Source: an uncultured Bacteroidales bacterium
GTDB taxonomy: Bacteria; Bacteroidota; Bacteroidia; Bacteroidales; Bacteroidaceae
Direction: 5' to 3'
DNA: 64,000 bases
NCBI GenBank assembly: GCA_902781515.1
Contig: CACZJU010000008.1
Span: 28,756 to 92,755, forward strand
Positions 24,822 through 32,229 of the stretch are shown here, piece after piece. Every line of letters begins with the position of its first letter. Position 1 is the first letter of the stretch. A program made the position numbers and the translations under genes. The notes beneath the pieces were generated by a model that saw nothing but the letters and a program-made list of their open reading frames with translations, was not told the origin of the DNA and did not search any database.

Positions 24822-24945
24822 CAGTCATTAGTCAATAGTCATTAAGGATTTTTGAAAGGGGAAAAAGTGCCAATATATTAAATATATAATATATTGATGA
24901 AAAATGGTATCTATTTTTTTCTTAATGACTATTGACTATTGACTG
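24822..24945. repeat. inverted repeat with tandem 7-mer arms
   Basis: The left arm is AGTCATT-AGTCAAT-AGTCATT and continues TAAGGA; the right arm (24921-24945) is its near-exact reverse complement, TTAATGACT-ATTGACT-ATTGACTG. They enclose about 73 bp of A+T-rich sequence that itself contains AATATATT twice. No promoter motif is evident inside. A similar structure with 8-mer arms is at 38994-39170. Confidence 0.75.
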
Positions 24946-24964
24946 CGTCAGAGCAGTTAACCTA

Positions 24965-25183
24965 AGGTTAATATAACCTATGCCGACAAGTTAAGTTAAC
25001 CTGTTGACGAAGGTTAAGTTAACCTATGGCAATAAGACGGGCAACCTTTGGCGATAAGACGGGCAACCTTTGGCGATAAGGTATAGAGCCCTCTAGCGGA
25101 GGGATAGTATCCCTATGCGCATAGGGATAGTAATCCTTCTGGGGAAGCGATAGTATCGCGTCTCGACAGACGATAGTATCGCT
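24965..25183. repeat. variable-palindrome array A, 22-23 bp period
   Basis: Ten units follow one another with centres at about 24972, 24995, 25018, 25041, 25063, 25085, 25107, 25130, 25153 and 25176. Most are 11-15 bp palindromes with different arms: AGGTTAATATAACCT, GTTAAGTTAAC, AGGTTAAGTTAACCT, AGGGATAGTATCCCT, GCGATAGTATCGC, CGATAGTATCG. Units 4 and 5 are an exact 22-bp duplication with only weak symmetry. Linkers of 7-9 bp resemble TATGGCAATA or TTGGCGATA. The array lies between the 3' end of ald and the gap upstream of the Abi gene. Two of its palindromes recur identically in array B2. Confidence 0.8.
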
Positions 25184-25218
25184 CCCTTTTCCGCGTGGTA
25201 ATCCATACAGATTCTTTG

Positions 25219-26319
25219 TTAGAGGGGATGGTAGGGGAGGTTGAAGACGTCGGCAACGGCTTTGAAAACTACCTTTCCATCGACGATATTGAGGCCTTTG
25301 GCAAGTGCGGGGTCATCCTTGCAGGCTTGCTGCCAACCTTTATCGGCTAGGGCTATGGCATAGCGCAGAGTGGCGTTGGTGAGTGCCAGCGTGGAGGTGT
25401 TGGGTACAGCTCCAGGTATGTTTGCCACGCAGTAGTGCAGGATGCCCTCCTCAGTATAGACGGGGTCGCTGTGTGTGGTGGGACGCGAGGTCTCGAAACA
25501 GCCGCCTTGGTCGATGGCGACATCCACAAGCACGGTGCCAGGCTCCATGAGTCGCAGCATTTCGCGAGTGATGAGATGTGGAGTCTTGTCGCCAGGCACG
25601 AGAACGCTGCCTACAACGATGTCCACCGTGGGCAGCAACTGGCGTATGTTGTGTTCAGAAGAGTAGAGGGTGTGGACGTTGGCAGGAGTTTCAAGGTCGA
25701 GCTGACGCAGACGGGGAAGGGAGATATCGGTGATGGTGACTTCTGCTCCCATGCCTGCTGCCATGCGTGCTGCAGCCTCGCCGACTACGCCACCACCAAG
25801 AACGAGCACACGGGTGGGATTGACGCCTGGCACACCACTAATGAGCTTGCCCTTGCCACCCTTGGTCTTTTGGAGGTAGTAAGCTCCGTTGAGCGCTGCC
25901 ATACGACCTGCCACCTCGCTCATGGGCTGCAACAGAGGCAGCGAGCCATTGGGCAATTGTACGGTCTCGTAGGCGAGACAAACGGCTCCACTCTTGAGCA
26001 TTGCATCGGTGAGTTCGCGTTCGCAGGCGAAATGGAAATAGGTAAAGAGCAACTGTCCCTTGCGCACCAATTTGTATTCCGGCTCTATGGGTTCCTTCAC
26101 CTTCACAATCATGTCTGCCTCGCGATAAACATCCGCAGCAGTGGGCAGGATGCTGGCTCTGGCTTTGATGTACTCGTCGTCGGGAAATCCGCTACCTTCG
26201 CCTGCTGTGTGCTGGACGAAGACTTCGTGTCCGCGACGTGTAAGTTCTGCAACTCCCGCAGGGGTCATGCCCACACGGTTCTCATTGTTTTTAAACTCTT
26301 TTGGAATTCCGACTTTCAT
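25219..26319 (-). CDS. ald: alanine dehydrogenase
   Basis: Ald reversibly converts L-alanine and NAD to pyruvate, ammonia and NADH. The 366-residue protein has the N-terminal signature [20 protein letters not shown], substrate-binding [26 protein letters not shown] (Lys and catalytic His), the NAD-binding [26 protein letters not shown] and [21 protein letters not shown]. Length and motifs are typical. It is a single gene on the minus strand, with the palindrome array just after its stop codon. Confidence 0.96.
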   Translation of the reverse strand: MKVGIPKEFKNNENRVGMTPAGVAELTRRGHEVFVQHTAGEGSGFPDDEYIKARASILPTAADVYREADMIVKVKEPIEPEYKLVRKGQLLFTYFHFACERELTDAMLKSGAVCLAYETVQLPNGSLPLLQPMSEVAGRMAALNGAYYLQKTKGGKGKLISGVPGVNPTRVLVLGGGVVGEAAARMAAGMGAEVTITDISLPRLRQLDLETPANVHTLYSSEHNIRQLLPTVDIVVGSVLVPGDKTPHLITREMLRLMEPGTVLVDVAIDQGGCFETSRPTTHSDPVYTEEGILHYCVANIPGAVPNTSTLALTNATLRYAIALADKGWQQACKDDPALAKGLNIVDGKVVFKAVADVFNLPYHPL

Positions 26320-26331
26320 GGTTGTATATTT

Positions 26332-26371
26332 TAAGGTTTAAGAAGTTTAAGGGTTTTAAGGAGTTTAAGGA
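26332..26371. repeat. tandem TTTAAGG-type microrepeat
   Basis: Units such as AAGGTTT, AAGAAGTTT, AAGGGTTTT, AAGGAGTTT fill most of the gap between the IMPase stop and the ald start. It is one example of the A+T-rich 7-9-bp microrepeats that recur in this window. Confidence 0.6.
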
Positions 26372-26372
26372 A

Positions 26373-27161
26373 TTAGGGGAGGGGGGAAGTGACGATGGAG
26401 GTGAGGCGGAGTAGGCTGTCGCGACTGTTGGCAGCGAGCACGCCAGAAGGACGGGTATAGTCGAGCGGCTGACCTTCGCGATTGCAGAGCACACCACCAG
26501 CCTCTTCAAGAATGAGCGAAGCGGCAGCAAAGTCCCAAGGCGAAAGCAGATACTCGAAATAGAGTTCGCAGCGCCCCATAGCCAGATAGCAGAGTTCGGG
26601 AGCAGCGGCTCCGAAACGTCGTATGTCGTTGCACTGTGCGAAGACCTCCTGAATGATGCCGGCACACACTGGTGCAAACTCCTTGTGATAGACAGGCAGT
26701 GCTGTGCACATGATGCTGTCGGAGAACGGACGGCTGCTAACATGAATGGCTTCGGAAGGACCGCCGCTTGCAGGATGATGGAGATGGGCACCCTTGCCGC
26801 GCTGGGCTGTAAACATTTCGTCGGTTCGCGGCAGATAGACGGCAGCAAGTTCCATCAGGGAGCCGTGTTTCAAGCCCACGCAGATGGCACATTCGCGAAT
26901 GCCACGACTGTAATTTGCAGTTCCGTCGATAGGGTCTATAATCCATGTGTATTCGTGCGACAGGTCCTGCATATCCTCTTCCTCACACAGAAATCCGCAA
27001 CCTGGGAGAAGCGTGCTTAGACGGCTGCACAGGAACTCCTGAACGGCGATGTCTGACGACGTGACGATGTTGGCAGCACCCTGTTTCTGCGTAACCTTGA
27101 AATCTGCCGTGAGCATCAGTTTCGATGCCTCTATGATGATGTTGGTGAGGGATTGAAGCAT
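26373..27161 (-). CDS. inositol monophosphatase family protein
   Basis: A 262-residue lithium-sensitive-type phosphatase. Metal-binding motifs are present in order: CEEED (Glu, second metal), WIIDPIDGTANYSRGI (DPIDGT signature) and SPWDFAAASLILEEAGG (WD motif). Bacterial relatives (SuhB, CysQ, HisN) act on inositol phosphate, 3'-phosphoadenosine phosphate or histidinol phosphate; the sequence does not settle which. It lies upstream of ald on the same strand and divergent from the TatD gene. Confidence 0.92.
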   Translation of the reverse strand: MLQSLTNIIIEASKLMLTADFKVTQKQGAANIVTSSDIAVQEFLCSRLSTLLPGCGFLCEEEDMQDLSHEYTWIIDPIDGTANYSRGIRECAICVGLKHGSLMELAAVYLPRTDEMFTAQRGKGAHLHHPASGGPSEAIHVSSRPFSDSIMCTALPVYHKEFAPVCAGIIQEVFAQCNDIRRFGAAAPELCYLAMGRCELYFEYLLSPWDFAAASLILEEAGGVLCNREGQPLDYTRPSGVLAANSRDSLLRLTSIVTSPLP

Positions 27162-27223
27162 GGGTCGATAGATATTAAACGTGTTTCAATGTACAAAAAT
27201 ATGAATTATTTTACATTATTTCG

Positions 27224-27232
27224 TAATTTTGC
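27224..27232 (+). promoter_or_regulatory. -7 promoter element of the TatD gene
   Basis: TAATTTTGC lies three bases before the ATG at 27236, so transcription should start at or within a base or two of the start codon (leaderless mRNA). Confidence 0.6.
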
Positions 27233-27235
27233 AGC

Positions 27236-27832
27236 ATGGAATTTATAGATTTTCATGCACACCATGCTTCGCTGAGGGGAGAAAAGGTGATTCAGGACGG
27301 CACAGACACCCGTGGTCGCCACCCTTGGCATCTGATTGATGCACCTCATTCTCTCATTTTCTCATTCCCTCATTTTCCCATTGCCATCGGCGAGAGCGGT
27401 CTCGACAGGATGTGCGATACACCCTACGATCTGCAGCTCGAAGTGTTTCGCGAGGAAGTGAAGCTAAGCGAAGAGGTGCAGAAACCGCTCTTCCTGCACT
27501 GTGTCAAAGCCATTGACGACGTGCTTGCCATTCGCAAGGAAATGAATGCCCATCAGCCTTGGATATGGCACGGATTTCGCGGAAATGCCCACCAACTGCA
27601 ACAACTGCTGCCATACGGCTTCTGGTTCAGTTTCGGCATACGTTTCAACGAGGAAGCACTCGCGGCCAGTCCACAAGACCGCCTGCTTTTAGAGACCGAC
27701 GAGGACACTACACACCCCATCGGAGAACTCTACGAGCGCGTTGCCAAACTGCGAAACATTCCGCTGGAATCGCTCGTTATGCAGATGCACGAAAATTACA
27801 ATGTGCTTTTTTGTAAGCAAATTGGCATATAA
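27236..27832 (+). CDS. TatD-family metal-dependent hydrolase, short form
   Basis: A 198-residue amidohydrolase-fold protein, shorter than classic TatD (~260). It begins FIDFHAHHA (metal-binding HxH), and continues with AIGESGLDR (Glu), FLHCVKAIDDV (His), WHGFRGNAHQL (His) and LLLETDED (Asp), giving the full metal-ligand set. TatD proteins are DNases with 3'-exonuclease activity on damaged DNA; short Bacteroidetes members are untested. Residues DAPHSLIFSFPHFPIA are encoded by CTCATTTT microrepeats (27344-27385), the same repeat that encodes the porin signal peptide, so this loop may be expanded. Transcription is probably leaderless. Confidence 0.88.
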   Translation: MEFIDFHAHHASLRGEKVIQDGTDTRGRHPWHLIDAPHSLIFSFPHFPIAIGESGLDRMCDTPYDLQLEVFREEVKLSEEVQKPLFLHCVKAIDDVLAIRKEMNAHQPWIWHGFRGNAHQLQQLLPYGFWFSFGIRFNEEALAASPQDRLLLETDEDTTHPIGELYERVAKLRNIPLESLVMQMHENYNVLFCKQIGI

Positions 27833-27847
27833 TTCAACAATTTATAT

Positions 27848-27856
27848 TAAATTTGC
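27848..27856 (+). promoter_or_regulatory. -7 promoter element of the PepC-like gene
   Basis: TAAATTTGC 17 bases upstream of the ATG at 27874. It excludes the in-frame ATG at 27853, which overlaps the element. Confidence 0.6.
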
Positions 27857-27873
27857 AGGCAAATACTAACGAA

Positions 27874-29268
27874 ATGAAAGTAAAGGTATTGTTTTTGAGC
27901 CTTTTTTGCTGTGGTACGATGATGGCACAGCAGTCTATTACCCCCGATGTTCTGAAACAGTTGGAAAGTCAGGCTGAGGCAACGCCTGCCGAGCGAGCAC
28001 TGAGAAATGCCGTTCAGTCGGGCAGCATCAACAAACTGACACAACTGCCCAACAACCCACAGGCTACAGACACGTGGTTCTCGGTGGAAGTGCTGAACAC
28101 GGGAGTGACGAATCAGGAGAGCTCGGGCCGCTGCTGGCTGTTCACAGGCACTAATGTACTGCGTCAGCGTGCCATGAAGAACCTCGGCATAGAAAAATTC
28201 ATGTTCAGCCACGTATATACCTTCTTCTACGACCAACTGGAGAAGGCAAACCTGTTTCTGCAGGGCATAATCGACACCCGCAAGCAGGACATCGATTCGC
28301 AGCAGGTGCAATGGCTGATGTCGAACCCACTGAGCGACGGCGGCACATACACCGGTGTGGCTGACTTGGTGACGAAGTACGGACTGGTGCCGAAGGACGT
28401 GATGCCCGAAACATACATTGCCAACAACACCAGCGAGTTTGACAGCCACCTGAAGCGCAAGCTGCGCGAGATTGCCATCAACCTGCGCGAGAAGAGTGAG
28501 GCCGGTGCTTCGCAAAAGCAACTGGAGGCATACAAGGTGGAGCAGATGAAGACCATCTACCGGATGCTGACGCTGGCTTACGGCGAACCAGTGAAGGAAT
28601 TCACATGGGCTCCGAAGGACAAAAAGGGAAAGTACCTGAGCGAACCTAAGCGCTACACGCCCCTATCGTTCTACAAGGAAGTATGTGCTCCGGAGGAAGA
28701 CCTGAACGCCGACTATGTGATGCTGATGAACGACCCAAGTCGTCCGTATAACAAGGTGTATGAGATAGATATGGACCGTCACGTATATGACGGACACAAC
28801 TGGCTGTATGTGAACCTCGACATCGAGGACCTAGCACCCATTGCCATTGCAAGTCTGAAGGATAGCGTACAGATGTATTTCTCGTGCGACGTGGGTAAGC
28901 AACTGAACCGACAGACTGGACTGCTGGCTCTCGACAACTACGACTACGGCAGTCTGTTGGGCACAACCTTCGGCATGAACAAAAGGCAGCGCATACAGAC
29001 TCACGACTCGGGCTCGAGCCACGCAATGACACTGGTGGCTGTGGACCTCGACAAGGATGGTAAGCCGACGAAATGGAAGGTAGAGAACTCGTGGGGACCT
29101 ACCTACGGATATGCCGGACATCTGATAATGACCGATGAATGGTTCCGCGAATATATGTTCCGCGTGGTAGTGAACAAACGCTACTGCCCACAGTCGGTAC
29201 TCGACTTGTTGAAGCAGAAGCCCGTTCGATTGCCCGCCTGGGACCCGATGTTCCAAATGGAAAAGTAA
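27874..29268 (+). CDS. exported C1-family aminopeptidase (PepC/bleomycin hydrolase-like)
   Basis: The ATG at 27874 gives MKVKVLFLSLFCCGTMMAQQ, a signal peptide, and a 464-residue product. The papain-fold catalytic residues are visible: Cys87 in QESSGRCWLFTGTN, His in DSGSSHAMTLVAVD and Asn in WKVENSWGP. This is the bleomycin hydrolase/aminopeptidase C family, normally cytoplasmic hexamers; the signal peptide here places it in the periplasm or outside, as in other Bacteroidales homologues. It would trim peptides from dietary or host protein. ddh follows 32 bp downstream after a TAAAAAG microrepeat, possibly on the same transcript. Confidence 0.92.
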   Translation: MKVKVLFLSLFCCGTMMAQQSITPDVLKQLESQAEATPAERALRNAVQSGSINKLTQLPNNPQATDTWFSVEVLNTGVTNQESSGRCWLFTGTNVLRQRAMKNLGIEKFMFSHVYTFFYDQLEKANLFLQGIIDTRKQDIDSQQVQWLMSNPLSDGGTYTGVADLVTKYGLVPKDVMPETYIANNTSEFDSHLKRKLREIAINLREKSEAGASQKQLEAYKVEQMKTIYRMLTLAYGEPVKEFTWAPKDKKGKYLSEPKRYTPLSFYKEVCAPEEDLNADYVMLMNDPSRPYNKVYEIDMDRHVYDGHNWLYVNLDIEDLAPIAIASLKDSVQMYFSCDVGKQLNRQTGLLALDNYDYGSLLGTTFGMNKRQRIQTHDSGSSHAMTLVAVDLDKDGKPTKWKVENSWGPTYGYAGHLIMTDEWFREYMFRVVVNKRYCPQSVLDLLKQKPVRLPAWDPMFQMEK

Positions 29269-29300
29269 AAAGTAATAATTAAAAAGTAAAAAATATTACT

Positions 29301-30200
29301 ATGGAAAAGATTAAAGTAGCCATCGTTGGATATGGCAACATTGGACAGTATGCCCTACAGGCATTGTTGGAAGCTCCTGATATGGAAGTGGCTGGCGTAG
29401 TGCGCCGCAAAGGTGCAGAGAACCTGCCAAAGGAACTGCAAGGCTATAAGGTAGTGAAGGACATTGACGAACTGGGCAAGGTGGATGTGGCTATTCTGGC
29501 TACTCCTACCCGTAGTGTCGAAGAATATGCCCTGCAGTATCTGGCAAAAGGCATCAACACCGTCGATTCGTTCGACATCCACACCAAAATTGTGGACCTT
29601 CGCCGCTCACTCGACAAAGCCGCAAAGGCATCTGGTGCCGTCAGCATCATCTCTGCCGGATGGGATCCAGGAAGCGACAGTGTGGTACGCACACTTATGG
29701 AAAGCCTTGCTCCCAAGGGCATTTCCTACACCAATTTCGGACCAGGTCGCTCGATGGGTCACAGCGTATGCGTGCGCTCCAAGGCTGGAGTGAAGGATGC
29801 CCTCTCAATGACCATTCCCGTTGGTCAGGGCATTCATCGCCGTATGGTGTATGTGGAACTGGAGGAAGGTGCTAACCTCGACGAGGTTACTGCTGCCATC
29901 AAGGCCGACCCATACTTCGCATCAGACGAGACTCACGTATTCCAGGTGGACAGCGTAGATGCACTGAACGATGTAGGTCATGGTGTGAACCTCGTACGCA
30001 AGGGTGTGAGCGGTCAGACTCACAACCAGCTCTTTGAGTTCAACATGAAAATCAACAACCCCGCCCTCACGGCTCAGGTGCTTGTCAATGTGGCTCGCGC
30101 CTCAATGCGTCAGCGTCCAGGTTGCTACACCATGATTGAAATCCCCGTCATCGATTACCTCCCCGGCAATCGCGAGGAAATCATCCGCCACCTCGTCTAA
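29301..30200 (+). CDS. ddh: meso-diaminopimelate D-dehydrogenase
   Basis: Ddh reductively aminates tetrahydrodipicolinate to meso-DAP in one NADPH-dependent step, a one-enzyme route to lysine and peptidoglycan precursors. The 299-residue protein has the nucleotide fold AIVGYGNIGQYALQALLEAPDMEVAGVVRR and substrate-binding SAGWDPGSDSVVRTLMES, TNFGPGRSMGHSVCVRS and SGQTHNQLFEFNM. The length is shorter than Corynebacterium Ddh (320), as in other Bacteroidetes forms. A terminator follows its stop by 20 bp. Confidence 0.96.
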   Translation: MEKIKVAIVGYGNIGQYALQALLEAPDMEVAGVVRRKGAENLPKELQGYKVVKDIDELGKVDVAILATPTRSVEEYALQYLAKGINTVDSFDIHTKIVDLRRSLDKAAKASGAVSIISAGWDPGSDSVVRTLMESLAPKGISYTNFGPGRSMGHSVCVRSKAGVKDALSMTIPVGQGIHRRMVYVELEEGANLDEVTAAIKADPYFASDETHVFQVDSVDALNDVGHGVNLVRKGVSGQTHNQLFEFNMKINNPALTAQVLVNVARASMRQRPGCYTMIEIPVIDYLPGNREEIIRHLV

Positions 30201-30220
30201 TCCCCACTCACACCCAATAA

Positions 30221-30256
30221 AACTCCCCCCGCCGCAATCAAGTGGCAGGGGGAGTT
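30221..30256. terminator. bidirectional terminator between ddh and the exported-protein operon
   Basis: Stem AACTCCCCC-c-GCC / GGC-a-GGGGGAGTT with a 10-base loop, followed by AGTTTATTATA on the plus strand and preceded by an A-rich stretch. It lies between converging transcripts (ddh on plus, the operon's last gene on minus) and can serve both. Confidence 0.8.
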
Positions 30257-30278
30257 AGTTTATTATATATATGTATGA

Positions 30279-31397
30279 TTACTTCTGGATCTGGGGAATC
30301 ATGAAGTAAACAGGATTGCCTGTGAAGCCGATGTTGTCGGTTCCGTTCCAGGGATTGAAGCTCGAACCGATAATCTTAGCTACATACAGCTTGGCATCGA
30401 GGTGATAGAGTTGAGTGTTGTCTTCACTGAATGAATAGGTGAGTTTGAAGCCGAAGTCGATGGGTACTTCGCCGGGTTCGAATTCACGTGTCTCGCCCTT
30501 GCTTACCAACTGACCCTTGGGGAATGTCCAGTAGAACTGCATCCAAGTCTTTGTTGTAGCACCTACGCCAAACAGTCCGCCCCCAGTGATAACAGAACGC
30601 TCCGTATTGATAATATCGCCGCCAAATGGATTCTTACCATCAGTTGGGAAGAACTCCTGCTTGCCCAAATCAAGTGTGCTCTGAGCTGGAATAGCTACTA
30701 CATTCTGTGCAAAGCCAGTCGTTGTGGCTCCGGTGTTGCCGCCAGCTGTGGACTGCGAAGCTGTGGACTGTGTGAAAGGAGTACTAACGCCGTGACGCAA
30801 GAAGAATGTGTTACCAAGGTAAACATAAATGGTCTTGTCAGTCTTGTTACGCACATTCACACCAATGCCACTGGTACGTGGAGCCATTTTAGCATAAGAA
30901 GAGGACTTGTAGATGGAGTATATAATCTCCACGTTCTTGTCGGCCATCTTCGAATCGGGCGACATGTGCAGTATGCCCACAATCTCTTTAGCAGCGCTGC
31001 TGGATGGCTTCTTTGTATTATATACATCCGTCTGGTTGAAATTGAAGATACATGCCTCATTAGCATCTGGGTCACTGGCATCGGGAGCAGGAACATTCTC
31101 CACAGGCTTGGTTTCTGCCTTTGCAGGAGCAGGAGTTGACTGCTGGGGTTGTGCCTGTCCAGCGTCAATACGAACCTTTGTACCATCTGCCTTCTTCCAC
31201 AACAGCACCTTCTCCTTGGCGATGCTCTTCATTGGAGCATCCTCGCCAGCAGCGGTCTTGTAGTAGATTTTCTGTGAACTAATGTCCACATCCCAAGCTG
31301 TAATACTCTCACCGTCTTCTGTCACCAGCACATCCTGTGCCTGGCTTACAAATGGTATTGCCAATAGCAATGCAAAAAGAATTGATTTTAGTTTCAT
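30279..31397 (-). CDS. exported protein of unknown function, last gene of the eight-gene operon
   Basis: A 372-residue protein with a signal peptide (MKLKSILFALLLAIPFVSQA, cleavage before QDV). Residues 22-76 (VLVTEDGESITAWDVDIS, IAKEKVLLWKKADG) resemble a small beta module common in Bacteroidales exported proteins. A linker rich in Ala, Pro, Gln and Glu (80-114) follows, and then a ~250-residue beta-rich domain with a Ser/Thr/Gly run in the middle (STASQSTAGGNTGATTTG). No catalytic motif is apparent and I do not recognise the family. Spacing to the upstream gene is 12 bp, so it shares the transcript. Confidence 0.75.
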   Translation of the reverse strand: MKLKSILFALLLAIPFVSQAQDVLVTEDGESITAWDVDISSQKIYYKTAAGEDAPMKSIAKEKVLLWKKADGTKVRIDAGQAQPQQSTPAPAKAETKPVENVPAPDASDPDANEACIFNFNQTDVYNTKKPSSSAAKEIVGILHMSPDSKMADKNVEIIYSIYKSSSYAKMAPRTSGIGVNVRNKTDKTIYVYLGNTFFLRHGVSTPFTQSTASQSTAGGNTGATTTGFAQNVVAIPAQSTLDLGKQEFFPTDGKNPFGGDIINTERSVITGGGLFGVGATTKTWMQFYWTFPKGQLVSKGETREFEPGEVPIDFGFKLTYSFSEDNTQLYHLDAKLYVAKIIGSSFNPWNGTDNIGFTGNPVYFMIPQIQK

Positions 31398-31409
31398 TTT
31401 TTGTTGTAT

Positions 31410-32219
31410 TTAGAATTTGTGGTATCCGTTTACGTTCATAAAAGTTTGCTTAACTCCCTTAGCAGAATATTCCATTGTGGTTCTTGCTGTAAAGCCGGGC
31501 ACAGTGAAACGCCACAGCATCAAGAGGCCGTTTTTCTTGTCGAGAGAGGAGGAATACTGATAAAAGGAGTTTTTGACGATAATGCCTGCACGTTCGTCCA
31601 TACAACGCTTCTTATACAGTTTATCGAACTTTACGCCGTTCATACCAAAATGCCTTCCCAATCCACCGGCATAGAATTTAGCAAAATACTCTATTTCTTC
31701 CCTGCCAGGAACATACCATCCATCGCCCAACTGCTTCACGCAGTATATCATGGGAAATGTCTTCTGCAGCGGTAGCCCCTTCTCTATGCAGTATTGCTCC
31801 AATATCTTGGTATTCTCTTCTCCGTCGTCGCCAAGTTTGTCGTTCAAGTCAACATAAATCTGTTTCTTATTATAAGAAGTAGTTTTGACGATATTGTTCG
31901 TGTAAAGATTAATGAGGTCTGGCGAGAGAGAACCCTTAAAATCAGAAATGGCCTTGTTCAGGAACTTCTTTTTCTTAAAGAACGGGAACGACATAGCAAT
32001 ACCATGCTTGCCAGTTTCATCAACATAGACGACGCACGAAGGAACGCCGCCTATTTCGATGTAGTCGCCAAGGAGATACTGTCCTTCCTTACGTTCAATC
32101 TGTGAAGTGGTGACTTCATCGTCGTCAAGCTCATTCTCGTTACCTTCTATTTGAGCCATGACCATGCTGCTCGATGTCAACATGGCCATGAATATTGCAA
32201 TTGCTTTTATCTGTCTCAT
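31410..32219 (-). CDS. exported protein of unknown function
   Basis: A 269-residue protein with a signal peptide (MRQIKAIAIFMAMLTSSSMVMA). After an acidic segment (EGNENELDDDEV) comes LLGDYIEIGGVPSCVVYVDETGKHGIAMSF, and later GDGWYVPGREEIEYFAKFY and a closing YSSSLDKKNGLLMLWRF. This order weakly resembles the FISUMP/DUF1566 type modules (GDxYxxGGxxGVVFxxxxxGxHG ... GWxLPTxxEL ... YWSSS) of Bacteroidetes surface proteins. The match is by eye and the function is unknown. It lies 10 bp after the 411-residue gene. Confidence 0.72.
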   Translation of the reverse strand: MRQIKAIAIFMAMLTSSSMVMAQIEGNENELDDDEVTTSQIERKEGQYLLGDYIEIGGVPSCVVYVDETGKHGIAMSFPFFKKKKFLNKAISDFKGSLSPDLINLYTNNIVKTTSYNKKQIYVDLNDKLGDDGEENTKILEQYCIEKGLPLQKTFPMIYCVKQLGDGWYVPGREEIEYFAKFYAGGLGRHFGMNGVKFDKLYKKRCMDERAGIIVKNSFYQYSSSLDKKNGLLMLWRFTVPGFTARTTMEYSAKGVKQTFMNVNGYHKF

Positions 32220-32229
32220 AATAAACTAC

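Noticed and set aside
24822-24945. Phase-variable invertible promoter
   Set aside because: The inverted-repeat plan would suit it, but no TAnnTTTG element is seen inside in either orientation and the nearest downstream start is more than 400 bp away.
25034-25078. CRISPR-like direct repeat (an exact 22-bp duplication)
   Set aside because: Only two exact copies exist, with no unique spacers between them, and neighbouring units of the array are palindromes of different sequence. No cas gene is present.
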